From Fusobacteriota bacterium (GTDB lineage: Bacteria > Bacillota > TC1): DNA of 64,000 nucleotides. The notes beneath the pieces were generated by a model. That model was not told the origin of the DNA. It worked only from the letters and a program-made list of their open reading frames with translations, and ran no database searches. Positions 8,143 through 16,796 of this stretch are shown here, in pieces. The position numbers were made by a program, and so were the translations under genes. Location of the stretch: assembly GCA_009773805.1 (NCBI GenBank), contig WTXA01000002.1:496001-560000 (forward strand), given 5' to 3'. Position 1 is the first letter of the stretch, and each line of letters starts with the position of its first letter.

Positions 8143-8577
8143 GTGGAGCTTACAGAAAAACAAAAAAGATTTGTTGATTATTTTATAGAGCTGGGCAATG
8201 CCACCCAAGCTGCTATTAAAGCTAATTATCCACAGAAAACAGCAGCAAATGCAGGCTCTAAACTACTTAAAAATAAAAAGGTAGCATTAGAACTTAAAAA
8301 AAAGATGGAACTACTCGAAAGTGAGAGAATCGCTGATGCTAATGAAGTATTAAAATATCTAACTTCTGTAATGAGAGGAGAAGTATGCGAAGAAACAGTA
8401 GTTGTTGAAGCAAAAGGAGATTTTGAAAGTAAAGCAAGGGTAGTTAAAAAACAAGTAACACCAAAGGATAGAAACAAAGCAGCTGAATTACTAGCTAAAA
8501 GACATGGTCTGTTAAGTGATAGATTAGAATTAACTGTAACAGAAATCGGCTGGTACAAGGAAGATGATGAAAAGTGA
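8143..8577 (+). CDS. terS: Terminase small subunit
   Basis: 144 aa, GTG start after GGAGGTGGTATT. It opens with ELTEKQKRFVDYFIELGNATQAAIKANYPQKTAANAGSKLL, the hallmark of the Terminase_2 family (HTH that recognises the packaging site), and continues with a coiled-coil oligomerisation region. It overlaps the large subunit by 4 bases. Confidence 0.9.
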   Translation: MELTEKQKRFVDYFIELGNATQAAIKANYPQKTAANAGSKLLKNKKVALELKKKMELLESERIADANEVLKYLTSVMRGEVCEETVVVEAKGDFESKARVVKKQVTPKDRNKAAELLAKRHGLLSDRLELTVTEIGWYKEDDEK

Positions 8578-9800
8578 AAAAGCTAAGAAAAGAACCTTTT
8601 AATAAATGGGTTTGGAAAATCTTAGATAACTATAAGCATAGAATTGAAGTCTATTATGGTGGGGCTGGTTCTGGTAAATCCTATGGAGCAATGCAAAAGG
8701 TAATATTAAAAGCCTGCAACTCTAAAAGACGTGTATTGGTAATAAGAAAAGTACAAAGAACAATTAAGGAATCTATATTTAGGCTTACATTAGAATTATT
8801 AGGGCAAGCTGGACTAACTCAGTTTGCAAAGATAAACCGGACAGATTTCACGATTGTATTAAGTAATGGAAGTGAATTTATATTCAAGGGTTTAGATGAT
8901 CCTGAGAAAATAAAATCAATTCATGGAATAACAGATATAGTTATCGAGGAAGCAACTGATATTACTTTAGATGATTTTACCCAGTTAAATCTTAGATTAA
9001 GACCTGGTATTGATGTTAAGGACCCACAAATATTCCTAATGTTTAACCCGGTGTCAAAAGTTAATTGGGTTTATCCCTATTTCTTTGTTAATAAACCAAA
9101 AGATTGCTTAGTAATTAAGACAAACTATAAAGATAACAAGTTCCTTACCAAGGATTATATAAAAACCTTGGAAGATATGGCCTATAGAAATCCAGCATAT
9201 TATAAAATTTATGCTCTAGGTACGTTCGCTACATTAGATAAACTAGTTTATAGATATACAAAGAGAATAATACCATTCGAGGAAGTGAAAGACCTTCCTC
9301 TTTTTTGTGGCCTAGACTTTGGCTATATAAATGATCCATCAGCTTTTATCTCTGTTAGAATCGATGAAATAAAGAAGAAAATTTATATAGTTGATGAGTA
9401 CTTCAAAAAAGGAATGTTAAATGATGAAATAGCTAGGACCATTAATGACTTAGGTTACTCTAAGGAAGTTATAACAGCTGATAGTGCTGAACAAAAATCA
9501 ATTGCAGAAATTAAAAAATATGGAATATCAAGAATTAAGGAAGCGAGGAAAGGTCCTGATAGCGTTATAAATGGTATTCAATACATTCAGCAATATGAAT
9601 TGATAGTTGATGAAAGGTGTCCTAAAATTATCGAAGAATTAGACAACTATACTTGGATGAAGGATAAGAAGTCAGGAGAATACGTTAATAAACCGGTAGA
9701 TATGTTTAATCATGGTCTTGATGCTTTAAGATATGCAATAGAATCATTGATAAAAGGTGCAAATAAAATGACAGTCAGAAAGAAACCAATCGGATTATAG
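8574..9800 (+). CDS. terL: Terminase large subunit, PBSX type
   Basis: 408 aa. ATPase domain: Walker A GGAGSGKSYG near residue 30, Walker B IVIEEATDIT near 125, and a coupling motif LMFNPVSK. The nuclease domain has FCGLDFGYINDPSA, ITADSAEQKS and FNHGLDALRYAIE acidic residues. Cuts concatemers and drives DNA into the head. GTG start inside the terS stop. Confidence 0.95.
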   Translation: MKKLRKEPFNKWVWKILDNYKHRIEVYYGGAGSGKSYGAMQKVILKACNSKRRVLVIRKVQRTIKESIFRLTLELLGQAGLTQFAKINRTDFTIVLSNGSEFIFKGLDDPEKIKSIHGITDIVIEEATDITLDDFTQLNLRLRPGIDVKDPQIFLMFNPVSKVNWVYPYFFVNKPKDCLVIKTNYKDNKFLTKDYIKTLEDMAYRNPAYYKIYALGTFATLDKLVYRYTKRIIPFEEVKDLPLFCGLDFGYINDPSAFISVRIDEIKKKIYIVDEYFKKGMLNDEIARTINDLGYSKEVITADSAEQKSIAEIKKYGISRIKEARKGPDSVINGIQYIQQYELIVDERCPKIIEELDNYTWMKDKKSGEYVNKPVDMFNHGLDALRYAIESLIKGANKMTVRKKPIGL

Positions 9801-9809
9801 GAGGATGAA

Positions 9810-11120
9810 ATGGAAATATTAGAAAAGGTATTTTATAGAGCAGAAGATACTAACTTTGCTGACAAGGAAGTATTGAAGAAGCTATTTGAAGCACATGAAT
9901 CACTAATAGAGTATTATAAGAAAAATCGTGAGCGTTATTTAGGGAAACAAGATGTGTTTTTACTCAAAACAAAAGAAGGAAAACCTAATAATCAGATATG
10001 TGTCAATTTCATCAAGTATATTACCGATATGGAGTGTGGTTATTTTGCAGGACTACCTTGGACCTATAGCTTAGGTGATAAAAATATAGCAGAAACATTC
10101 TCTGCAATTAAAGATAATAATGAATTAGAAAACATCGATTATAATCATGCAGAAAACTGTAGTATTTATGGCCATAGTTTTGAACTTCAATTTATTGATG
10201 GCCAAGGTGAATATAGAATGATTGATTTGTTACCTGAGAATGTCATTATGATTTATTCTGATTCAGTTGAGAAATCAAGATTAGCTGCAATTTACTATGC
10301 TAGTAAAATCGATAGCTCTAATAAGGTTGTTCAAGTGGGAACAATATATACCAGGGATTATCAACAGGACTTTTTATTAAGTGAAGGTAATTTGTTATTA
10401 GAGCAAGAAACTGTAAATAACATAGGTAAGGTTGCCATAGTTGAGTTTAAACAAAACAAATATCGTACTTCATGCTTTGATGATATCTTAACAATGATAG
10501 ATGCATATAATAAAGGTATTTCAGAAAAGGCCAATGATGTTGAATACTTTGCAGACGCTTATCTTCTAATTGCTGGTGCTGTATTGGATGAGGACACTGC
10601 AAAAAGCCTAAAACTAGACAGATTAATATACTTAGAAGAATTAACCGATAAGTATGATATAAGATTTCTGGAAAAACCTAATGCAGATGGTAGCCAGGAA
10701 AATTTACTTGATAGATTAAGAAAAGAGATATTTACTATATCAGGTGTGCCGGATATGACAGCTGAGGACTTTGGAAATGCATCTGGTAAATCATTAAGAT
10801 ATAGGATGCTGGCATTAGAGAATTCAAGAACTAAAAAAGAGATGCAATTTAGATCAGCATTAAGACAAAGATTCAAACATCTATTAAGTTGGTTAGGTAA
10901 ATTAACTGGAACAGGTTTTAGTGGTAATAATATAGACTTTACATTCTTTAAGAATATACCTGCTGATATTGCAGAAGAGATTTCAAATGCAAAGAATCTA
11001 AGCGGAGTTGTCAGTCAGAAAACACAACTTGAAACTTTAAGTATTGTAGATGATGTAAAAGAAGAAATTGAGTTAATTAATAAAGAAAAAGGTTCTATTG
11101 ATGAGTTTCCAGGGGTTTAA
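9810..11120 (+). CDS. Portal protein, SPP1 gp6-like
   Basis: 436 aa. Characteristic stretches: NQICVNFIKYITDMECGYFAGLPWTYS, YGHSFELQFID, MIDAYNKGISEKANDVEYFADAYLLIAG and FGNASGKSLRYRMLALENSRTKKEMQF. It forms the dodecameric ring through which DNA passes. AGGAGG is 6 bases before the ATG; two bases separate its stop from the next gene. Confidence 0.94.
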   Translation: MEILEKVFYRAEDTNFADKEVLKKLFEAHESLIEYYKKNRERYLGKQDVFLLKTKEGKPNNQICVNFIKYITDMECGYFAGLPWTYSLGDKNIAETFSAIKDNNELENIDYNHAENCSIYGHSFELQFIDGQGEYRMIDLLPENVIMIYSDSVEKSRLAAIYYASKIDSSNKVVQVGTIYTRDYQQDFLLSEGNLLLEQETVNNIGKVAIVEFKQNKYRTSCFDDILTMIDAYNKGISEKANDVEYFADAYLLIAGAVLDEDTAKSLKLDRLIYLEELTDKYDIRFLEKPNADGSQENLLDRLRKEIFTISGVPDMTAEDFGNASGKSLRYRMLALENSRTKKEMQFRSALRQRFKHLLSWLGKLTGTGFSGNNIDFTFFKNIPADIAEEISNAKNLSGVVSQKTQLETLSIVDDVKEEIELINKEKGSIDEFPGV

Positions 11121-11122
11121 TT

Positions 11123-12553
11123 ATGGGAGATATAAAAGAAAAGCCTAGTAAGTATTGGGCAGATAGACAAATTGCTGATGTTAAAAAGACAGATGCTGAA
11201 GCTTTAACTGCATTTAAGGAAATGCAATCTAATTACAGTAAACTTGAAAAGGAGTTGAACAATGAGGTTGCATATTTTTATCAGAAATATGGGAAAGATA
11301 ATATTTTAGAGTTTAGTAGTCTAAGAAATAAGGCTGATAAGTCAGACCTTGATATGCTTTACCAGGACTGGGAGGGATTCGCAGAGAAATATCCAAACTA
11401 TGCACATCTTAAACCGGTACGAGAGAATATGTATAAACTTGATAGGTATGAAATGTTAATTGAGAAGTCTAGGTATCAACTAAGTGATCTTGGAGCCAAG
11501 GAAGCTGAGATAATGACTAGATCATTAAAAGAAACTGCTAAAAGTACATATTCAAGTATGGGTAAAGCATTAAGCGGTAATGTGGCCATGCTTGATGATT
11601 TGCAAGCTGATAAGATGATTGGAACTAAGTGGATTAGTGGTCAAAATTATTCTGATAGACTTTGGAAGAACAAGGATAAACTACTAGGCCATTTAGATTA
11701 TGAGTTAAGAAACGGTATTATCCGGGGTGATGACTTTATTACAATGACTGCTCACCTAAGAAATATAACTGGTGTTGGTAAATCAGATGCAGAAAGACTA
11801 ATAAGAACAGAAACTAGTTATATTGCGAATAGGGCCAATATGAAGAATTACATTGATAATGGTTTGAAATTCTATGAATATTTGGCCGTAGAGGATAGCA
11901 GAACTAGCCAGGCATGCAATGGGTTGAATGGAAAGATTTTAGAGCTAGACAAGGCAATTATAGGCTCTAATTACCCACCTTTACATCCTAACTGTAGAAG
12001 TAGAGGTTTACCGGTGAGCAATAGGAGAGCTAAAGAGTTAGGGATAGATGAAAATACAGTTATTAATAGTGATATTGTATTGAAAGACATAAATGAAAAT
12101 CAATACAATAAATACAAAAAATCTCTGGGTGATTTAGTTCCTGATTCTTTTGAAAAGTTTGTAGAATTAAAGTATAATGAAGAAAAGTGGAATAAGTTAA
12201 AATATACATATGCACTAAATAAGCATTATAGTAATTCATTAAAAAATGGAAGTTTATCACCATTGGTAGATTTCAAGGATTATATTGATATGGATCAGAA
12301 ACTGAAAGAAAAATTAATAGGTTCGACTGTAGACAATATAGAAATAAGATCTATATCAAATCATTTTATTGATAGAGTTTTTGGTAGTGTAGAACAAAAA
12401 AGAAATGGAGTGACATTAGAAGTTATAAATGATACAATGTCTAATTTCAACGAAAGAAAAGCATATGAGAAAAGTATTAGATATAGTGGTGAAAGGTGTG
12501 CTGTAACAGTTAATCCGATTACCGGTAAATTAATTCAAGTAAATCCACTCTAA
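11123..12553 (+). CDS. Minor head protein (SPP1 gp7/MuF) with C-terminal nuclease-like toxin domain
   Basis: 476 aa, longer than the usual gp7 of about 300-350 aa. Residues 1-300 are the MuF core (AERLIRTETSYIANRANM, then VEDSRTSQACNGLNGK, LHPNCRSRGLPVS). A linker follows; residues about 405-476 have an H..R helix (SISNHFIDRVFG), VTLEVINDTMSN and a VTVNPITGKLIQVNPL strand, the pattern of BECR-fold RNases (barnase/EndoU/colicin/RelE-like) found on phage MuF proteins. Such toxins may enter the host with DNA. The nuclease assignment is inference from motif pattern. Confidence 0.85.
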   Translation: MGDIKEKPSKYWADRQIADVKKTDAEALTAFKEMQSNYSKLEKELNNEVAYFYQKYGKDNILEFSSLRNKADKSDLDMLYQDWEGFAEKYPNYAHLKPVRENMYKLDRYEMLIEKSRYQLSDLGAKEAEIMTRSLKETAKSTYSSMGKALSGNVAMLDDLQADKMIGTKWISGQNYSDRLWKNKDKLLGHLDYELRNGIIRGDDFITMTAHLRNITGVGKSDAERLIRTETSYIANRANMKNYIDNGLKFYEYLAVEDSRTSQACNGLNGKILELDKAIIGSNYPPLHPNCRSRGLPVSNRRAKELGIDENTVINSDIVLKDINENQYNKYKKSLGDLVPDSFEKFVELKYNEEKWNKLKYTYALNKHYSNSLKNGSLSPLVDFKDYIDMDQKLKEKLIGSTVDNIEIRSISNHFIDRVFGSVEQKRNGVTLEVINDTMSNFNERKAYEKSIRYSGERCAVTVNPITGKLIQVNPL

Positions 12554-12571
12554 AAGATTAGGAGTAAAATA

Positions 12572-12766
12572 ATGTTAACTACAATAGAACAAAAATCAGA
12601 GTTATTAAAGTATAATTTTGATGTTGAGAAATTTAATAATAAAAGAGAACTATTATTGGCATTAGATGAGCTAATTGCAAATATTGGTTTTAATGATAAA
12701 GATGAAGTTAATGATAAAGGAATAGAATTAACTAAACTTTATGATGCCATATACTCTCAAAATTAA
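12572..12766 (+). CDS. Candidate immunity protein for the MuF-linked toxin
   Basis: 64 aa, acidic and helical (begins MLTTIEQKSELLKYNFDVEK). It starts 18 bases after the toxin-bearing gene, has AGGAG upstream and is closed by a terminator. No family recognised. Small acidic proteins directly downstream of a toxin domain are usually immunity proteins, so that is the working assignment. Confidence 0.5.
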   Translation: MLTTIEQKSELLKYNFDVEKFNNKRELLLALDELIANIGFNDKDEVNDKGIELTKLYDAIYSQN

Positions 12767-12791
12767 ATTATACAATTAAATACTAGTTATC

Positions 12792-12815
12792 AAGACACCT
12801 AAGGGTGTCTTTTTG
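12792..12815 (+). terminator. Rho-independent terminator
   Basis: AGACACC / GGTGTCT stem with a short loop followed by T4-T5. It ends the packaging/portal block before the scaffold leader. Confidence 0.88.
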
Positions 12816-12817
12816 TA

Positions 12818-12885
12818 TGCCCAAAACGTGGTGTATGGCAATAAAAGCTCCATGATTAAGGTTACAGTTTGCCCGTAAAAACTGT
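12818..12885 (+). ncRNA. Structured leader RNA before the scaffold gene
   Basis: Two hairpins can be drawn: TGCC (12818-12821) with GGCA (12837-12840), and a 7-bp ACAGTTT (12864-12870) / AAACTGT (12879-12885) enclosing loop GCCCGTAA. The second ends just before the AAAGG ribosome site of the scaffold gene. The position matches the phage leader motifs reported near GP20/scaffold genes, but I cannot align it. Treat as a candidate cis-acting RNA. Confidence 0.5.
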
Positions 12886-12904
12886 TTTTGAAAGGATGAT
12901 GAAA

Positions 12905-13471
12905 ATGACAAAGGAAATTGAAAACAAATTCAAGCTAAATCTGCAATTGCATGGGGAACCAGGTGATCCACCTACAGAACCTCCAAAAGAGCCTCCAGTT
13001 GAACCACCAAAGGAACCACCTGTAGAGCCTCCGAAAGATGAAAATTTCACTAGAAAAGATGTTAATGCAATGATTGCAGCAGCAGTAAAAAAAGCACAAG
13101 AGGAAGCTAAAAAGCAGATTGAGGAAGAAAAAAGGATTTCAACGTTATCTGCCGAGGAAAAAGCTAAAGAAGAAAAAAGAGCCTTAGAGGAGAAACTGAA
13201 AGAATATGAAAGCAAAGAGGCATATAACAATGCTTTGAGCGATACCAAAAAAGAGCTTGAGGATAGAAAGTTACCTTTGGGATTTGCTGAATTCCTAGTT
13301 GATTCAGACAGTACGAAAGCACTAGAAAGTATCAAAACTTTTGAAAAGTCTTTTAAAGAAGAAGTGCAAAAAGCGGTGGAAGAAAGATTGAAAAATCCTA
13401 ATGCACCAAAGAACCTAGAACATGGTTTAACTCAGGAAGAACAATTAAAACAAGCCTTTGGGCTTAAATAA
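12905..13471 (+). CDS. Phage scaffolding protein, DUF4355-like
   Basis: 188 aa from ATG 12905, 9 bases after AAAGG; the upstream TTG/ATG codons lie in the leader hairpin or overlap the ribosome site. Begins KFKLNLQLHGEPGDPPTEPP, then a repeated PPKEPPVEPP segment, a long coiled coil (KKAQEEAKKQIEEEKR) and a C-terminal NLEHGLTQEEQLKQAFG that should touch the capsid. It guides capsid assembly and is then removed. Sits directly before the capsid gene. Confidence 0.88.
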   Translation: MTKEIENKFKLNLQLHGEPGDPPTEPPKEPPVEPPKEPPVEPPKDENFTRKDVNAMIAAAVKKAQEEAKKQIEEEKRISTLSAEEKAKEEKRALEEKLKEYESKEAYNNALSDTKKELEDRKLPLGFAEFLVDSDSTKALESIKTFEKSFKEEVQKAVEERLKNPNAPKNLEHGLTQEEQLKQAFGLK

Positions 13472-13488
13472 GAAAGGATGATTAAAAA

Positions 13489-14376
13489 ATGGCAAATGTT
13501 GTAAATTATGCTGATAAAGTCAGTAAAGTTATTGAAGAAAAATACCTACATACATTATTAACAAAGGACTTAGGAGTAAACGACCCAACACTTGAATGGG
13601 ATGGAGCAGAGACAATTAAAGTACCTACATTAGAAGTGGGAGGATTTGGAGAGCATTCTAGAGACGGTGGATGGAACAGAAAGAGCGTCAGTAATGATTG
13701 GACTCCATATAAAGCAAGACATGACAGAGATGTTGAGTTTTATGTTGATAAGCAACAAGTAAAAGACACTAACAATGTTTTGAATATTGGTAATATTGCA
13801 AATAAATTCATTGTAACAAAGAGTGTTGAAGAAAAGGATAGCTATAGAATTTCTACAATAGCATCTGATTGGATTACAAATGGCGGAACTCCTGTAACTA
13901 CTGCTCTAACTGCAAGTAATATTTTAACAATCTTTGATGATATGATGTTTGCTATGAATGAAGCTGGTGTGCCTGAAGAAGGTAGAATCCTTTATCTAAC
14001 AAATACAACTAAGAGATTATTTACTGAGGCAATAGATGCAGCTAAAATGAGAAATATTGCAGATGGAACTACTACCATTGTTAGAGGTGTGAACAATCTT
14101 GATAATGTTAAACTTGTTCCAGTTCCTGCAGCTAGAATGAAAGATGGCTATGTTTATACTGATGGATGTGAACCTGCACCATTGGCAAAACAAATTAATA
14201 TGCTCTTAATTCATCCTTCAGCTGTAATGCCAGTATTAAAGACTCAGTCTATCTATTTCTTTGAACCAGGTCAACATACTTCAGGAGATGGATATTTATA
14301 CCAACATAGAGAATTATCAGATATTCTTGTGAAAAAATCTAAGAATTCTGGAATAGCAATTCACAAAAATGCTTAA
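13489..14376 (+). CDS. Major capsid protein
   Basis: 295 aa, abundant structural-type gene with AGAAAGGATG upstream. Recognisable stretches: VNDPTLEWDGAETIKVPTLEVGGFG, RHDRDVEFYVDKQQVKDTN, and DGYVYTDGCEPAPLAKQINMLLIHPSAVMPVLKTQ. This is the HK97-fold capsid family of SPP1-like Firmicutes phages. There is no protease gene upstream, in line with a separate scaffold. Confidence 0.9.
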   Translation: MANVVNYADKVSKVIEEKYLHTLLTKDLGVNDPTLEWDGAETIKVPTLEVGGFGEHSRDGGWNRKSVSNDWTPYKARHDRDVEFYVDKQQVKDTNNVLNIGNIANKFIVTKSVEEKDSYRISTIASDWITNGGTPVTTALTASNILTIFDDMMFAMNEAGVPEEGRILYLTNTTKRLFTEAIDAAKMRNIADGTTTIVRGVNNLDNVKLVPVPAARMKDGYVYTDGCEPAPLAKQINMLLIHPSAVMPVLKTQSIYFFEPGQHTSGDGYLYQHRELSDILVKKSKNSGIAIHKNA

Positions 14377-14394
14377 TGAAGAAAGGAGACTAAT

Positions 14395-14556
14395 ATGTTA
14401 GTAAAAAATGGAGCTAAATTTTTAAAAATTGAGCCAAAGGATCTAGGGCATTATATTGCTTTAGGTTATGAAGAATTTAAGATTGAAAATACGAAAGAAG
14501 TTAAATCTCCAAAAGACCCTAAGGAACCAAAAGTACCGGCAGGAGATAAAGAATAG
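14395..14556 (+). CDS. Small phage head protein
   Basis: 53 aa, ATG after GAAAGGAG. Begins MLVKNGAKFLKIEPKDLGHY and ends in a proline/lysine-rich tail (KSPKDPKEPKVPAGDKE). Short proteins of this type lie between capsid and connector genes in related phages. Function unknown; could be a head decoration or fibre-like cement peptide. Confidence 0.6.
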   Translation: MLVKNGAKFLKIEPKDLGHYIALGYEEFKIENTKEVKSPKDPKEPKVPAGDKE

Positions 14557-14568
14557 GAGGGTATCTGA

Positions 14569-14895
14569 ATGGATGACTCCACAATGATTAGTACAATTAA
14601 AAAATTACTATTAGCGGGTGATAGTGTCAGTGATGAGGCTATCACCTTTTATATTGGACTGGTAAAGAAAAGAATTAAAGCTAAATGTGAAGCTATTACC
14701 TATCCCACTGATATGGATGAGATAACAATTGACATTGTTGTTTCTTACATCAATCGAAGGGGTAAAGAAGGCTATTCTAATGAATCAGAAGGAGAAGTTA
14801 GCGTAAGTATGATAGGTGATTTACTAGCTCCTTATAGCGATGATTTCGAGGCTTACAAAAAGAGCCAGGGAACAGGAAAGCTGAGGTTTATTTAA
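14569..14895 (+). CDS. Head-tail connector protein (gp6/gp15-like)
   Basis: 108 aa. Helical: ISTIKKLLLAGDSVSDEAITFYIGLVKKRIKAKC, then IDIVVSYINRRGKEGYSNESEGEVS, which fits the Phage_connect_1 adaptor family that docks on the portal. Its stop overlaps the next ATG by one base (TAATG). Confidence 0.8.
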   Translation: MDDSTMISTIKKLLLAGDSVSDEAITFYIGLVKKRIKAKCEAITYPTDMDEITIDIVVSYINRRGKEGYSNESEGEVSVSMIGDLLAPYSDDFEAYKKSQGTGKLRFI

Positions 14896-15212
14896 TGATT
14901 AATATTAAGTTTTTCAAAACCGGTACCAGTCAAGAGGATGAGCTAGGTAACAAGATTAAAGTTGATACTGAAATTGGAATAACAGAAGGTAATATATCTA
15001 CAATAAAGAGCAGTATTTTAAATAATACTGCTCAAAATTCAATTAGTTATGATGTTACTAAAACAGTTCATTCTTTATCGGTTCCTTATAATGAAATGAT
15101 TTATCTTGAAGCTACAAAAGCAGAGGTTAACGGACAAATGTATGATTTGAAAGAAAAGACGATACATTCAAAAAATAATAAATTAATGATCTATTGTCAG
15201 AAGGTGAAATGA
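14895..15212 (+). CDS. Head closure protein-like
   Basis: 105 aa, beta-rich (FKTGTSQEDELGNKIKVDTEIG, then VPYNEMIYLEATKAEVNGQMYDLKEK). Length, position and the small beta-barrel-like pattern suggest the head-completion/stopper protein. Coupled to both neighbours by overlapping stop and start. Confidence 0.65.
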   Translation: MINIKFFKTGTSQEDELGNKIKVDTEIGITEGNISTIKSSILNNTAQNSISYDVTKTVHSLSVPYNEMIYLEATKAEVNGQMYDLKEKTIHSKNNKLMIYCQKVK

Positions 15213-15583
15213 TGAATGAAAATTTCAGAATCATTGGTGCGGAAAAACTTAAAAAGGTATTAGAAAATTGTGTTAATTCAAGTAATGAATTCATTGCAAT
15301 TGTAACTGATACAACCTCAGATATTATGAATGATAGCCAAAAGAACCTTAACCCTCATTATAAGACCGGAGGCTTATCAAAAAGCGGAAGTTTTAACATT
15401 AAGGGTTTAAATGGTGAAGTTGGATATTCTGTTAAGTATGCACCTCATGTTGAGTATGGTCATAGGACCAGGGGTGGTGGATTTGTGGCAGGTGTTAAAT
15501 ATTTACATAATGCTGTTGAAAACAATAGAGATGCTCATCAGAAGGCAGTAAGTGATCTTGTTAAAAAGCTAACTGGAAATTAG
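15212..15583 (+). CDS. HK97 gp10-like tail completion protein
   Basis: About 123 aa from ATG 15212, six bases after AAGGTG and overlapping the previous TGA; ATG 15209 is the alternative. Motifs: PHYKTGGLSKSGSFNIKG, YAPHVEYGHRTRGGGFVAGVKYL, typical of the HK97 gp10 family, where V-Y-G-R repeats near the C-terminus are conserved. Joins head and tail. Confidence 0.82.
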   Translation: MNENFRIIGAEKLKKVLENCVNSSNEFIAIVTDTTSDIMNDSQKNLNPHYKTGGLSKSGSFNIKGLNGEVGYSVKYAPHVEYGHRTRGGGFVAGVKYLHNAVENNRDAHQKAVSDLVKKLTGN

Positions 15584-15592
15584 GAGGATTAT

Positions 15593-16006
15593 ATGGCAAT
15601 AAAAAAATTAAACTTTAAACATGTAATTGGTGGAATTATCAGCAAATTGAAAGAAAATAGTATAAAGGCTTTTGATATTGTTGATCCAAATCAAACCACT
15701 CCTTTTTGCTATATTGAGCTAGTTAATGTAAAAGCTGCAAATACAAAAACATCAAATATGGATGTTTTCACAGTATGGATTCACGCATTTGCTGATTCAA
15801 CTAATAGTAGTATTCCGGTATTAAATCTATGCCAGGAGATTGAAGAGGCTTTAACTGAGGATATTAATATTCCAGAACCCTTTTGGTTAGTTTCTCAAGG
15901 AGTTACAGGCCTTAATTCACTTTATCAAGAAAATGAAACACAAGAAAAACATGCTGTAATAGAACTTGAATTAAAAGTTTGTTATGGTTTTGAATCCAAA
16001 GTATAG
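15593..16006 (+). CDS. Tail terminator-like protein
   Basis: 137 aa. FKHVIGGIISKLKENSIKAFDIV, YIELVNVKAANTKTSNMDVFTVWIHAFADS, LCQEIEEALTEDI and a C-terminal HAVIELELKVCYGFE match the gp17-type tail-terminator fold (DUF5072/minor capsid group). It caps the tail tube. AGGAGG precedes the ATG. Confidence 0.75.
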   Translation: MAIKKLNFKHVIGGIISKLKENSIKAFDIVDPNQTTPFCYIELVNVKAANTKTSNMDVFTVWIHAFADSTNSSIPVLNLCQEIEEALTEDINIPEPFWLVSQGVTGLNSLYQENETQEKHAVIELELKVCYGFESKV

Positions 16007-16020
16007 GAAGGAGAAATATA

Positions 16021-16743
16021 ATGGAAAAGATTGCTGGTAAAAATATAGTAATTGCTATATATGATCAGACAGGAACTAACTTGTATGCTGTTGGTGGACA
16101 ACAAGGGCTTACAGTTAATAGATCAGCAGAAAATATCGATACCTCAGATAAACTAAGTGGAGGTTGGGCTTCAGGAATGGCTGGTTTAAAAAAATGGAGT
16201 ATTGATACTGATGGAGGTATGGTTGAAGGTGACCCTGCAAAAATAATTCTTGACCAGGCATTTGAAAATAGTGACACTGTTGCTGTTAAAGTAATCAATA
16301 TTAAAACAGGCAAAGCTTTGTATGGTGGATTAGCAACAATTAGTGATTTTTCAGTTGAGGCACCTCATGATGATGTTGTTGCATGGTCTGCAACACTTGA
16401 AGGTGCTGGTCCACTTGCTGATTTATCGGGAGATGCTATTGTTGATTTACCAGTTGGTATAACTGTGCCAATTAATGATTTAGTAGCAGTTCAAGGTTCC
16501 ACAGCTGGACAAATTGCATTAACATTTAGTCCACTAACTGGAAGTACAGCAGTTGCTGTTGAAACTAAGACTGGTGTGGGTACTTGGACAGTTGCAACTA
16601 CAACTCCAACTTCAATAGGAGTAGCTGCTACTAGTGCTGTGATTACTGGTTTAACAACTGGCGTAACTTATAGTGTGAGATTAGTAGTAACCGGTGGTCT
16701 ATTCGCTGGAAACTCTAATGTAGCTATAGCTACTGCAAAATAA
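16021..16743 (+). CDS. Major tail protein with C-terminal Ig/FN3-like domain
   Basis: 240 aa. Residues 1-145 are the tail-tube domain (NRSAENIDTSDKLSGGWASGMAGLKKWSIDTDGGMVEGDP). Residues 155-240 form an added beta domain (GQIALTFSPLTGSTAVAVETK, ITGLTTGVTYSVRLVV) of the FN3/Ig-like sort often placed on tail tubes for weak contact with the cell surface. Followed by a terminator that may lower expression of the downstream tail genes. Confidence 0.88.
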   Translation: MEKIAGKNIVIAIYDQTGTNLYAVGGQQGLTVNRSAENIDTSDKLSGGWASGMAGLKKWSIDTDGGMVEGDPAKIILDQAFENSDTVAVKVINIKTGKALYGGLATISDFSVEAPHDDVVAWSATLEGAGPLADLSGDAIVDLPVGITVPINDLVAVQGSTAGQIALTFSPLTGSTAVAVETKTGVGTWTVATTTPTSIGVAATSAVITGLTTGVTYSVRLVVTGGLFAGNSNVAIATAK

Positions 16744-16745
16744 TC

Positions 16746-16776
16746 AAGGAGGGATAATACCCTCCTTATTTTTTTA
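16746..16776 (+). terminator. Terminator after major tail gene
   Basis: AAGGAGGG / CCCTCCTT stem with a 6-base loop, then an A and seven T. Confidence 0.88.
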
Positions 16777-16796
16777 AACAAGAAAGGAATTAAAGA

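Noticed and set aside
12960-13040. CRISPR-like or microsatellite repeat
   Set aside because: The short CCTCCA-type periodicity encodes the PPKEPP/PVEPP repeats of the scaffold protein.
12862-13335. 157-aa open frame on the minus strand opposite the scaffold gene, with repeated SFGGS motifs
   Set aside because: It is the mirror of the PPKEPP repeats of the scaffold protein; no ribosome site and no independent support.
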